Below are positions 47,102 through 60,197 of a DNA stretch of 64,000 bases, in pieces (position 1 is the stretch's first letter; every line of letters begins with the position of its first letter). The DNA comes from Sambucus nigra. Its lineage: Eukaryota > Streptophyta > Magnoliopsida > Dipsacales > Adoxaceae. The stretch lies in assembly GCA_949130495.1 (NCBI GenBank), contig OX422216.1, positions 100,013,967 through 100,077,966 on the forward strand. Direction: 5' to 3'. The translations under genes were made by a program, and so were the position numbers. The notes below the pieces were generated by a model, which saw nothing but the letters and a program-made list of their open reading frames with translations, ran no database searches and was not told the DNA's origin.

Positions 47102-47654
47102 CTTATACATAGGTGATCTGATTTCATGATGAAGATGATGATTTGATGTTCTTCTCTTCAAATCCCCACTCCTTAGATGCTTAGGGTGCAAGAATCCTCC
47201 TTAAGATTTTGGGAAAGGTTCTTCTCTTCTCTTCTCTCTAATGGCCTCTCTAAGATTTTTGAGTTATAAACCCTAATCCCCAATTCTAATTATTAGATAT
47301 ATGACTCTAATTTTCGTAGTTCCTTTAACCTCCATTTTTAAAATGACCAAATTACCCCCGTAAGGTGTCGGTTTGGTCCAAAGTTGACCCGTGACTCAAT
47401 TAAGATCCCCGGGTATACTATTTTGATTAATTCATTCCTTTCGGACTCATCCGTGACCTATAAATTATCATTCGAGTCACCCAAAATATATTTCTCATTC
47501 CCCACCTCGACATAGTCTAACACGCGCCCCTCGGTGAGATAACATATAATACGCCCACATCTCTCGCTATGATGTATAATCTTAATTATCAAATATTTGC
47601 TATTCACACTTAGTAAATATCATATCAAGAAATATTAATGAGTCTCTATCTCTA

Positions 47655-47767
47655 TTTTTTTTGGGGAAAAGTTAAGTATATTAAAACCACAAAATAGTTA
47701 CAAGTGAGCGGAGCGGAGCTCCAAAGAACCCTTAGGGGCATACCCCATGGGGGGAAAACAAACAAAC
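47655..47767 (-). mobile_element. LINE 3' stub inside the A LTR
   Basis: A T-run at 47655-47662 followed by the complement of the LINE 3' UTR, including GGGGCATACCCC. The site interrupts sequence that is continuous in the other LTR near 24353. It belongs to the RNase-H-less family of 1-561. No clear target duplication is visible. Confidence 0.78.
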
Positions 47768-47974
47768 ATTAATATAAACATAATTATAACGATTATTAAT
47801 CGACCACTCAATAATCATAATTATAAATTCCTCTTATTAAATTGCTTCGCTCACGTCATTTAAATCTTAAATCACATTAAATTACTCTACTCTCGTAATT
47901 TAAATATAATGTATTTTCTATTTAACTATCCAATTGATTAAATCATAAATACATAGAAATACGGGGTATTACAA

Positions 47975-49345
<1,371 letters not shown>

Positions 49346-49357
49346 TGGTATCAGAGC
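49346..49357 (+). promoter_or_regulatory. Primer-binding site of an unassigned LTR element
   Basis: TGGTATCAGAGC, preceded by ...CTACA and a two-base spacer, as at 37287. Confidence 0.8.
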
Positions 49358-51944
49358 CCTGGTTAAGATTAAATGTGTATTGAAAAGGTCCATGTTGTCC
49401 AACATGAAACCCTAGTTTCTTCATGTTGTATGGATCCGTACTAATATGGTTTTGTAGAGATTATATGTTTATATCCCTTCCGTCATTGCCAGGTATGTTT
49501 ATTTTATGTGATTGGATCCTACGGTGGTTTACCCGTAGTTATTTTTTGCTCCCAGATTCGATTTGGTTGTAATAATTATGTTTTTATGATTATTTCAATA
49601 TCTATGTAGTTTTAGGAGATGGAAGAAGTTTATAATATTTATGGTCACTTGAAATCATGCATTTGGGTTGGTCTAAGTGTTTGGCTATGTTTCATGAAGA
49701 TTCATGAAGGTTTGGATGGGCTATGGAGGTTCTTACATTAAAAACGATAGGAAGAGTTATTTAATATAGGTCGATCGGATCAATATGGTCGGAAATCAGA
49801 TCAATCCAACTGTTGGATTGATCGAACCAGGAGCCTGAATCAATTCGATCCATCACTAGAAAAATGGTGTTTTGGCCTTTTGGGGTATTTTTCGATGGTT
49901 TCTCGCAGTGGTTCATCCCTAGAATGTTTCTAATACACGGAGGATCAATTTTTACTATTCAAGAGCCTCAAGAACTCTTTGTTTTAATGAAGTCTTCTTC
50001 AAGTCGGACTCTTATCCATAAGGAAGTCTTCTACAACAAGCAATCTTGAGATTGAAGAGTTTTGCTTCAAGGAGAAATTTAGGCCATGATGGAAAGCGCA
50101 TTTATGTCTTTTCATTATTTACTACATTTATTTAATTATTTGCACAGATGTATTTTTATTATTATGTTGCATAATTTGGCGTGCTAGTTGGATTAATTAA
50201 GAAAGCCCGTTTTATGGACAACAAGGATTTTATTTTGAAAGCGACCTAGATCAACGTTTTTTTCTTCTGAAAATCCATTTTATTTATTCTTTTCCAAATT
50301 GAATTAAATCGGGGTAATTAATTTTTATGTATAAATTAAATTTGATCTTCGGGTTTTATTTTAATTTAAATATGGTTTTATTTTGGGAAAATTACAATAG
50401 TGAGATCAGGTAATTTAATTTGTACAATTAAATTCAAAATTACCAAGAACTTTTTTCGGGGCTTTTAAAATTAAATGAATAGTTTTTCAAAACCCTCAAG
50501 TTTTTAAAAAACTAAGTGAGAGCGGGCTTTCAAGATAAACCCCACGGTCTCGATTGATGTTTTCACGAGTTAAGGGTGTGATTGATTCCTCGAGTCAGCA
50601 ACTCTACCACACCCCCACGAATGGAATTAATCAAGACATAGGAGATTCATTAAAAACATTAAGTGATAGTTTCGATAATTATAATGTTGGTGAGTTTAAC
50701 CCCCCCCCCCCCCCCCCCCCATGGGGAAGCCTTCACGAGCTCTATTTTTAGGAGTGAACTAGTGAATACACTTAGACACGACTTTTGATAGCCTCCCCCA
50801 TAGAGTTACTGTCATTAGGAGTGGGACAAAAATTCATCAACTATTCATTATATGGGACAGAGGGTCCGAAATTGTTTGGATAAAATAATGAAAGAAAAAT
50901 ATATGTCTTGTTCAAGGTGGGGTGATTTAAGCTCCCTGCGATAAATCTCACATCGGAAAAGAACTAGGATGTCCAATGGATTAATTTTGAAAATTAGCGA
51001 TTGAGGGATTCCGTTTTAATTTAATCGAATTGATTCTCGTGTGTTAATTCGAAATTATTTTTTTCAATTTCTTGACTCTAAGATTTTAAAAATGAATTCA
51101 ACTTTTTTCTCATTATTGTAGTCTTAAAAGCTTAACTGGAATAAGTTTCATGGATTGGAAATGTGATTAGATATTGTTCGAACCTAAAGGGATAATAAAC
51201 TTTTTTAACCCATAATTCCAATTATATTTTAAAATAGTGATTGTGATTAACTCCTCAAGTTAGACCTTCTTGGCCAGTGGATGGTTTTAATCACAGAATC
51301 ACAATATTTTTAATATACATGGTAATTTTATAAAAACAAGTGTTACATGTTTTCGGTCCCCGCGTGAGGAAGTTCTATATGAACATTTTAATTTTAAAAA
51401 ATTAATTGATGAGAGTTTGTATACCCCTATGATTGGTTGATGACACTCATGTAATAATCATGCTCTTTTAATTATTTTATTATTGGTTGAACAAAGGTTA
51501 TTTGTATTAGACATGGTGGGAAACCCGTTACGATTTCATGATCCGAGAGTGAGGATCATCAGTAAGCAATGATTGGTGTTAGTAGTTGAGAAATATCTTT
51601 AGTTATTTTTTGAAATGGAAGTAGGAGGATAAGGCTATGTCTTAAGCACAATGGTTTTGGTTCAGGAAAGTTCATATTCTTTGGTAGTAGTGAAATAGCC
51701 GAAAGGTAGGTAATCTAACTACAAGTACTTATAAATTTATACCAATCTTTTCGGGTTTACAAGGTGTTTTTAATCTTAAAAGTAAACGCATGATTTGTGG
51801 TCTGATCCACGGTAGCCTGGCATGTAGACTCGAGAACCACATATCTAGACTGCAATGAGTTTCAGAGGTTACAAGTGATCGGGCAATTACTTTAAGAGAG
51901 ATATTTTTAGTTGTGGGAAATTAGAAAAAAATTGTGGTATTAGT
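49358..51944 (+). mobile_element. Noncoding internal region, LARD-like candidate
   Basis: About 2.6 kb follow the primer site without any recognisable retrotransposon frame. It holds a cluster of GATCAAT/GATCGA repeats at about 49773-49855 and a C homopolymer of 20 at 50701-50720. A non-autonomous large retrotransposon derivative would look like this, but no matching second LTR is visible before 52091, so a decayed autonomous element is equally possible. Confidence 0.4.
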
Positions 51945-52090
51945 GGTGGGTAGGTGTGGCAATTTGTGTTTTTGGGTCGTGTTTCGATCCAACACGACAC
52001 GACACGATAAGGGTTTTTCAGAGACGAAACGAATTCGAGTATTTTTAGTTGACACGAACACGACCCAAATAGAACACGTCACATAACGAC
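51945..52090. repeat. CACGAC-rich dispersed-repeat-like segment
   Basis: Inverted GTCGTGTT and AACACGAC motifs with repeated ACACGAC units and a GTGGCAA start. It resembles a short dispersed plant repeat, but I cannot name it. LTR F begins immediately after. Confidence 0.45.
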
Positions 52091-53339
52091 TATAATACCC
52101 CATATTTTTGCGTATTTATAATTTAATTAATTCGGGATTAATTGGAAAAAAAATTCGTTGTATTTAAATTACGTGAGTGAAGTAATTTACGGTGACTAAA
52201 TAATAAATGTGAATATTCAACATTAATCGAGAAATAGATATTGATTAATATTATGATATAATATTTACTAAGTGTTAATAGTCATATAATTGATAATTAG
52301 AGTTATACGACATAGCGAGTGATATGTGCGTATTTTATTGTATTTCAACCGGGAGTCGCGTGTAGATTAATTTGAGGTTGAGATAGAAAATATATTTTTA
52401 ATGACTCGGATGATAATTTAGAGGTCACAAATCATCCCGAATGGGTCAAAATACTTGAAAAAGTGTACCCGAGGGTATAGTTTTGGCCCAGGTCAATTTT
52501 AGACCAAACCGGCACCTATTGAGGGCATTTTGGTCATTTTAAAAATAGAGGTTAAGTGACCTACGAATTTTGAAATTTTTATCAGATGATAAAAAGTGGG
52601 AGTTAGGGTTAGAGAATCCAAAAACACATGTTAGATAGTTACAACACAAAAGGGAGAACTTTTGTGAGGGTTAAGGACAGTTTTGGAAGAAATCTTCCTT
52701 TGGGCTTGCAAAACACAAATCTTGGAGTGGGGAATTGGAGAGGAGACAATCAAACCATCTTCATCATCACGAAATCAGATCATCTAATTAAGGTAAGTTG
52801 TTTATTGCATTTAATATGAAGTTAGTTACTGTTCTATATACACATAAATTTCCCCCCCAAAAAATATGAAGTTATAATGCCCATGTGTAGGATTTTGATG
52901 ATAACTTTGATTTAATACATGTTCTTGGGAGAAAAAGAATGAATTTGATGCATGATGGTTAGGAATTTGTAGGTAGTATATTTAAATCTGTAGAGGAATT
53001 TAAATTATAGAAGACATGATGAGTAAAAGGTATTAAATCTGAGTTTTGATAAATGATAGAAGAGTAACATGAAAACCTAGGGTTCTTGAGGTTTTAAGGG
53101 TTAAATTCCTTCTTGAATGTTGTTGATAATGATTTGATGCAAGAATCATGTTAGAAATCATCCTAAAACATGTGAAAATGGTTTAGGACTTTTGGTTATA
53201 TTTTTCGTGAAGTATCATGAGAGTTAGAAATTGAAAATGGTGGGAAAACGCATGAACTGGGTGAAGAAGACAAAATGCAAGTCAGCAAAACCGTTCGATT
53301 CATTGGGCGAACCGGTTCGGTCCCCTGGGAAAAATCTCA
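52091..53339 (+). repeat. Truncated chromovirus LTR F
   Basis: It begins TATAATACCCCATATTT, the LTR sense start with TG changed to TA. The first 1249 bp are present, with a canonical GT donor AAG|GTAAGTT at 52790-52799 and palindromes at 53292-53322. LTR E then starts abruptly at 53340; the rest of F is missing. Confidence 0.8.
53292..53322. repeat. Palindrome cluster in LTR F (CGAACCGGTTCG)
   Basis: CGTTCGATTC and CGAACCGGTTCGG lie about 500 nt after the predicted donor, the same relative site as in the other LTRs but with different sequence. Confidence 0.75.
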
Positions 53340-55279
53340 TGTAATACCCCGTATTTCTGCGTATTTAAAATTCAATTAATTGAGTAATTAAATAGAAAAT
53401 AAGCGTTAAATTAAATTATGTGAGTGAAGTAATTTAATGTGATTTAATATTTAAATTACGCGAGTGAAGTAATTTAATACAATTTAATGAAAATTATGAT
53501 TATTAAAGGATTAAATAATAATTGTGGTCTTTAAATATTAATCAAGAGATAGACACTGATTGATATTATGATTCAAATTTACTAAGTGTGAATAGTATGT
53601 TGATAGTTAATTTGTACGATAGAGCTAGTGATATGGACGTACTTGATTATACCTCAACTGAGTGTCGCGTGTAGACTAAATTGATGATGAGATATGAAAT
53701 TATTTTAAGTGAATAAAATGATAATTTATATGTCACAAATGATTTTGAAAGGGCAGAATTAATCAAAATAGTATACCCGAGGGTACTAGTCAGGTACCGG
53801 GGTATTTTTGGGCTAAACCGGGATCGTACGGGGGGGTTTTAGTCTTTTGGCATATGGGGGTGAGCAGACCTACTAATTTTGGAGTGTTTTATCAACTAAT
53901 TAAAAGTGGGGTTAGGGTTAGAAACCTCATCACACAAAGGAGGGCCATCAGAGAGAGAAGAGAGATTATTCTCAAAGCCTGAGGAAGAATTGGTGAAGGA
54001 TTCAAAGGGTTCTTGCACCACAAACTAGTTGGGAAGGAAGATTGGAGGAGAAAGAAAATCAATCATCAACAACAATCACAAAATCAAATCATCTCTGATT
54101 AAGGAAATTGGTTATTTTCAAATTATTTTGAGTTATAATACCCCTGCGTAGGATTTATGAATAATTTATTTTGATTAATATTCTTGGAAAAAAAAATTTA
54201 CTAATTACATGTTTGGGTAGAAATAACATGTAGTTAGATTTATATCTGTAGAGGATTGAAAATCAGAGGAACCATGATTGTTAATACGAATTAAAATTTG
54301 GGTTTATGATTTAAAATATGGGAAGAACATATTTTTAGGGTTCTTGAATAATTAGAGGATTTGAATTATTCTAGGCTAAATTTGTGAAGTTTTATGATGT
54401 TTAAATTGTTGGAAATCATCCTAGAGTATGTAAAAATGTTTAGAAATCATTGGTTGCAAGTTTGGTGTGTTAGCATGTGAGTTGGATAATGGGTAATGGT
54501 GAGAAAATACATGAAAAAGATGAACTGCACCTGCACCTGTTTGATCGATCGATAGACTGGTAAATGTCGATCAATTGACCCAGGCTGATTGTGGGTTCTT
54601 TTGTTGGTTGAGTTATATTCGTTTGCCAATGCCTGGGGGAACCTTAGGGATAATATTTTACCAATGTAGGGATTGAGGTAAGACCCGTAGGTGTATAGTG
54701 GGGGTCCGTTATAATCATTGAGTGTAATATTTGAAGAGATGGACCGACGAGGATAAACCGATCAAATAGTGCATCGAGAATTTGGGATTTGAGTTACGGA
54801 GAGAGTAAACATCATCCTAAGGAGTATACAGTAGGTTAGAGATATCTTAACTACTGAAATGAATGGATGGGTAACTAGGTCCCTTAGAGTTGTGTGAATA
54901 CTCAATTAAAATACGATAGTGAGATAAATCGTAAATAAACAAGTACGGTGAATATCAAAGAGAAAATATTATGTGCGAACACTATTATTAGGTTATGTGT
55001 ATACCTACTGAATTATATATATACTTAGGTGGAGAGAATACCTAAAGTATAATTTCCTATATTAGGGTCGAGGTAGGATTCCGAAGTAATATATGGAAAT
55101 AGTAAGTTGGGGTCATGATGAAAGAGTTCCGAACCAATCTATGTATAAAATATCAGTAGTCCTCGAGGTGATTTTCCGAACCACTACATGAAATGCATTT
55201 GGGGTCGAGATGACATTTCTAACCAAAAATCTTACTTGGTGTCGCTGGACCATTCCAAACCAAGAGTCCTTGATGTGTG
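53340..55279 (+). repeat. Truncated chromovirus LTR E
   Basis: It starts TGTAATACCCCGTATTTCTGCG. The donor site is decayed (AAG|GAAATTG, about 54111). Palindromes lie at 54541-54578. It stops at 55279 where solo LTR D begins; beyond D (61095) the sequence is LINE poly-T, so E's remaining third was lost, perhaps at the LINE insertion point. Confidence 0.8.
54541..54578. repeat. Palindrome cluster in LTR E
   Basis: TTGATCGATCGATAG and TGTCGATCAATTGAC, about 430 nt after the donor position. Confidence 0.78.
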
Positions 55280-56954
55280 TGTGACACCCTGCTTATTAAA
55301 ATAAGAGGTGTCCAACCCAATACCCCAATAATTACAAGAATCATAGATGGTCCATTCTTAGCATCACTGTCATGAAAATAATAATATAAGATAGCCACCA
55401 AATGTTTTAGAAAACGGATGTTAAATTTAATTTTGTGAGTTATAAGAAAAGCATTTAGACAATCCAATTTGAAAAGAAGGTGGATATTAAAACAAACGGG
55501 TAATTATATAACAATAATTCACAAAGTAATAACTGAATAAGTTGTCGGTTAACAGACCATCATAAGTAGGTTACACCGAGTATTACAAATAAATAGCACA
55601 ATATATAAGCAAGTACAAATTTTGGGCAACACGCCCGAATGTTCAGACTGATCGTAACTAGAGTATAGAATAGATGGATGCATCTAAAACCAAAAATCCT
55701 ACAACATCCGCAATAATGTTGTAGCTCCCAAACACTAAAAAGGAAGGATTATATCCGGCACCCTTGCGGCGGACCACCTGAGCACAAGAAATACCCACAC
55801 AAGAAAGAGAAATATAAATGGGTCAGGGCCTGGTTTGATATGATATGCGTGTGAATAAAATGCATAACATTTATGAGCGCTAAACATCATAAACAAGATG
55901 GATTCGTTCTTCAATAATAATCATCCTCACCTCCCCACTAAAATACACATCCCAGAGTCGCATTAAATCATTGTGAACTAAACTTCCTGTTTAATTAGGG
56001 GAAATAGTTAAATTCCATAATCATGTATAACTTACAATGATGATTATACATTAATGCGAGAGGATATAACTTATTTTCAACTTAATAAGATTTCCTTTTT
56101 CAGTTTTACACAATTTAATTGCACAGTTCCTTTTCTCTTTAGGAAACATATTCAAAGCAATTCATCTCACAGCATGCTTTATCATCAATACAAATTACAT
56201 TTTACTAAGAATAGTTATAATCACATCATATAACGATTCTAAGACCATCCTTCCGGGTACCCCCACTGGATGCGCCCTGTAATACCCCGTATTTTTATGC
56301 TATATTAACTTGGGGATTTATTAAATTTAATGTGAGTTAATTATTTAATAAAAAAATCCGGAAATTAATTATGTTATAATTATTAACGTGACGAGAGTTA
56401 GTAATTATGCGAAATTTGTTGAATATTACTAATGAGAAAATTAATATTTAATATTGGTTATATTGAATGTCACGAGTGAATAAAATGACAATTTTGGAAA
56501 TTTGGGTCGGGACGCGCCCGTGTCGCGTCGGGACTAAATAGTGAAAAATAAAAGTGAATATTTTATAAGTCATTCGTATGGTCATTTTGAGTGCACCAAC
56601 GCGTCCAGAAGGGTCGAGATAGTCAGAAAAGTATACTCGGGGGTTTGGTTTGGGTCTCGGAGCGTTTTTAGGCCTAATTAGTACCCCGGGATGGCGTTTT
56701 GGACATTTCACAATTATGGGTAATTAAACCCACGAAATTCTTAGGGTTATATCAGATGCCTAAGGTTGTCTTCTAGGGTTAGAACAACCAAAGCCAAGTG
56801 ACGGCCATAGGAGAGGGAAGAAGAAAGCTTCCAAGGCAATCCAAGGCCAAAAATCCACCCGTTTGCACCGCAACCACCACCAACGCGTAAATCGCGCAAC
56901 GGGCTACACAACCACACCAAAATCATCTGCAAATAAGAACACCAAAAATCCCAG

Positions 56955-58768
56955 GCAAGTGTTTATCTTGCTTATTTCGTTGATGCATCTTTCATATTAG
57001 TGTAGGAATGATTAGGATGAGTTTTATGGAAGAAAACTTAAGATATGAGATAGGAAATCGCATGTAGTGATGGATTAATTGTTATTCTGGAAACTCCTTA
57101 ACATGTAGAGGATTAAACCACGAATTTATGAGGTGTAGATGAAGAAAATTCTGGAAAATATGGATTAGAACCATGTTAATGAAATTTTAGGGTTCTTGAA
57201 GTTTTATATGAATTTGGGGCTTGTTAATCCATGCTTAATAGTAGAAATCTACATGCTTTACGTTGGAATTTCATAATATGATGATATAATGTCAGCAGTA
57301 TAAATTTTGGGTCGATTGGGTATGGAAAATATGGATTTGGTGAAGGTTAGAAGATGAAACCCGTAACTGTAAAACTGCAGAAATCGAAATACCTGCTTGA
57401 TCGATCGATCGAGCCCAGAGCTTCGATCGATCGAAGGTTCGCTCGATCGAGCCCCAGCACTCGATCGATCGACCCCTCCTGGCAGACTCCTATTTCCCTT
57501 TTTAAATGAGTTAAATTCAATTTATAGTGAAATAATTCTTGGACATCCTTAATAAAGTGTTTTGGGAGATAGGGAAGATCAGTAGGACATATGAATAATT
57601 TTGGGACTTTTAATATGAGACGAGAATTGTATTTTTGGGGATAATTACTTAAGGGTCGATGAATTTATGTATTAAAGGGGGAGATACATAAGAGGGTTAC
57701 GTTGGAACATAAAAAGGACACCTACTGAATTTTATACTTGGGAAGATAGAGTCCATGTGAGTTACGTAATAAGATGGAAGAATCCTTCGAATTAAGGTTA
57801 GAGACGAACCCTTATACGCGATACCAATAATGTGAAAATAAGGATAAATGTCGTAACTATGGGATTTGAGATATACCTAATATTGTTATGGTAAAATTAG
57901 TATAGTTATATGATTATGTATGCATATACTATTTATGTGTGAAAATCATTCCCACGCTACTTGCTATCCCTGAGGTTATCGCGCTGGGACAGTCTTATCT
58001 CGATGGGACCTTTATGGGGGATATTGACTTGTACCCTAGAAGATAGATATCCTTGGTACAGGCTATCGATGTGATAGTTCAGACGGTCCTAAGAGACGCA
58101 GGCATGTGCCATCCTCTTAGAGACTTGGAATCTATTATTCGCCTCAATATTGTTTGTGTATTTATGTTAATACAATTCGAGAGTGATTCCGAATGTATTC
58201 CCCTTAATATGAGTGATATGGGGCTTTGGATAGTAGAGTATGCCCGCACCATAGTTTATTTGGGGTGCTGTTATAATATATATATTATACGAGTAGTTAA
58301 TATATATATGAAATTCTGGAATTTGGAACTGCCTACTGTGATTTGGTAAGTAGGACATGGTTGATGACTCAAAGTATAAATACTTGTTTTGAGAAAGTAT
58401 AATATGACACTGGAAAACTTTATTGATAAAGTTAAAATGAGAACTGTGGTTACAAATTGAAATCTTACGTTTTAAATAATTGTCTTGTTCAGTTTTAAAT
58501 CTTACGAATAACCTAAGATAAGATGAATCGTCGGGGGAGATTAGTGTGGTATATGATAAATAATCCGTTGGGAAGGTTAGTACGATAGGCGTGCACATTA
58601 GAAGAGAGGTGAGAATTTCTCAAGAGAGTGTCGCACTAATATGTTGTTGCATTGGCCTGTATCAATTTAAATACTTGCTAAACAAATTTTTAAATCATAT
58701 ACACTATCGGGCTCTGACCCGTTTCCATTTTTCTCTCTCTCTCTTGTATATATATGTATATATTACAG
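56955..58768 (+). other. Predicted LTR-internal intron, G (GC-AG, 1814 bp)
   Basis: The donor is CAG|GCAAGTG (56952-56961). The acceptor, after a CT-rich tract, is TATTACAG|GTGCCCAGCCACA (58761-58768). This is the clearest acceptor context of the set. Confidence 0.52.
57397..57473. repeat. GATC-type palindrome cluster in LTR G
   Basis: Four blocks of TCGATCGATCGA type spaced by short unique sequence, about 440-520 nt after the donor. Confidence 0.88.
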
Positions 58769-60011
58769 GTGCCCAGCCACAAGGGCGTCTTGCTTAGGAT
58801 CCCTTGGGAGGAACGTGATGCAGCTTAGGTGGGAGTTGCAGGCCACTTGCTTAGACGATTTCATTTACTTGATTCCTCTTTTATCATTCTCAGTTATTGG
58901 GCATGTGTCGCCCTTTCCACTATTTATCTGTTTTATTGGGACGTTTATATTTCAGTTATTTCTAGTACCGTTACTTTGGGATTTATTCAGCATGTATGTT
59001 TTATTTTAAGTTTTAAATGTTGGGATTTTGGATGTTGAATGTTTAAAGTACTTGGATTATATTCTAGGATAATTGTTGTATGATTGTTACTTATTGTAAA
59101 TGTTGTTACTAATTAAATAAATAATTTTCCTTTAAAAATAAAATTGGTCAGAAATGTTGAAAAATGGTTTTGACACTTAGCTTAATTAATTAGGGTGTTA
59201 ATTTGGAAAAAGTTATTTTTACGACAGTGATGCTAAGAATGAACCAACTGTTCACCTTGATTTTAATTTAATAAAGGAGTGATCACCCGATATTTAATTA
59301 GGCGGGGTGTCGCACGTCCCTAAATAGCTATCCTCTTCCAGGACCTATCACCAAGACAACCTGGGCATCCTACATCGTATAACGTCGAGAAGCGGCCATA
59401 TACCTTCGACAGTGAGTCATAATCACACCCGTAATTACCTCACTTAGGACAATAATCACACAAATAATAATAATCGGTCCTATGGCCGAGGACTATATTC
59501 ACCCTGCATTCACTAGCTAGGGGACTTCACCTCATGCGCGTAACTTCCCCTATGATAGCATTTAGAAAGGTGTGTATATGCAAATTATCATTTACAAGTT
59601 ATGCCCATTTAAAAGATTCACATTTTACGTTCTCATAAATCATTTTTTCTTAGCAATATGTACCAATTTTAGAGTATGCATTTCTTATTCATGAAGTCAT
59701 GTGTTATTAACAACCTAGGCTGCGAAGTAAAATTTTCCTCACACTCGTCTCCAAGAGTTCAAAGCAATACCATAAGCCACCTAGGGTAAATCCTCTTCAA
59801 TACTTGTCTCCAAGAATCCTAGACCATACCATCCTATTTCCTTTAGCCCTAGGCTAGTCTCCTAGATGAAAACGACATTACTTCTATTGAATAACTCCCT
59901 GAACAAGCCCCATTATTCCCATACTTCCCAAGAGAAGGTTCCTAGGCCTTAAACCAAAAAGAAAAGGACTAGAAACTAAGCTGGAAAAATCCTTATAGAA
60001 TAGCTAGGTTT

Positions 60012-60197
60012 TCGAATCAATTCGCCCTAGCCGAATCGATTAGGTCTAGCCGAATAGATTCGGTCAAGAAGAACAAACTTTCTGCATGTTTGCCGAATCG
60101 ATTCGGATAACCCGAATCGATTCGCCCAGCATAAACATGTAGCCTACCCCTTTAGCGAATCGATTCTCTAGGGGTGAATTGATTCGCCTGGGCCGAA
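60012..60197. repeat. GAATCGATTCG-type palindrome cluster in LTR D
   Basis: At least eight perfect or near-perfect CGAATCGATTCG units over 186 bp, the largest cluster in the window, about 270-460 nt after the donor. Confidence 0.9.

Larger units (their letters stand above)
21601..47974 (-). mobile_element. Ty3/gypsy chromovirus A, with three nested insertions
   Basis: A minus-strand LTR retrotransposon spanning 26.4 kb because of later insertions: chromovirus B, a Ty1/copia element and a small LINE stub. The 3' LTR is 21601-24551 and the 5' LTR 44910-47974; both run from TGTGACACCCCGCC to a ...GGTATTACA end. A primer site lies inside the 5' LTR and a polypurine tract inside the 3' LTR. Remnants of gag, protease, reverse transcriptase, RNase H, integrase and chromodomain lie between, all broken. 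By eye the LTRs differ at roughly 7 percent over the first 190 bp. Flanking bases ATAGT/ATAAC give only weak support for a target duplication. Confidence 0.9.
44910..47974 (-). repeat. 5' LTR of chromovirus A (3065 bp, with LINE stub)
   Basis: It pairs with 21601-24551. The extra length is mainly the LINE stub at 47655-47767. Confidence 0.92.
56278..59314 (+). repeat. Solo LTR G (3037 bp) inside solo LTR D
   Basis: It starts TGTAATACCCCGTATTT and ends GGCGGGGTGTCGCA. The flanks CGCCC (56273-56277) and CGTCC (59315-59319) match at four of five bases. It is opposite in orientation to its host D. Confidence 0.87.
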
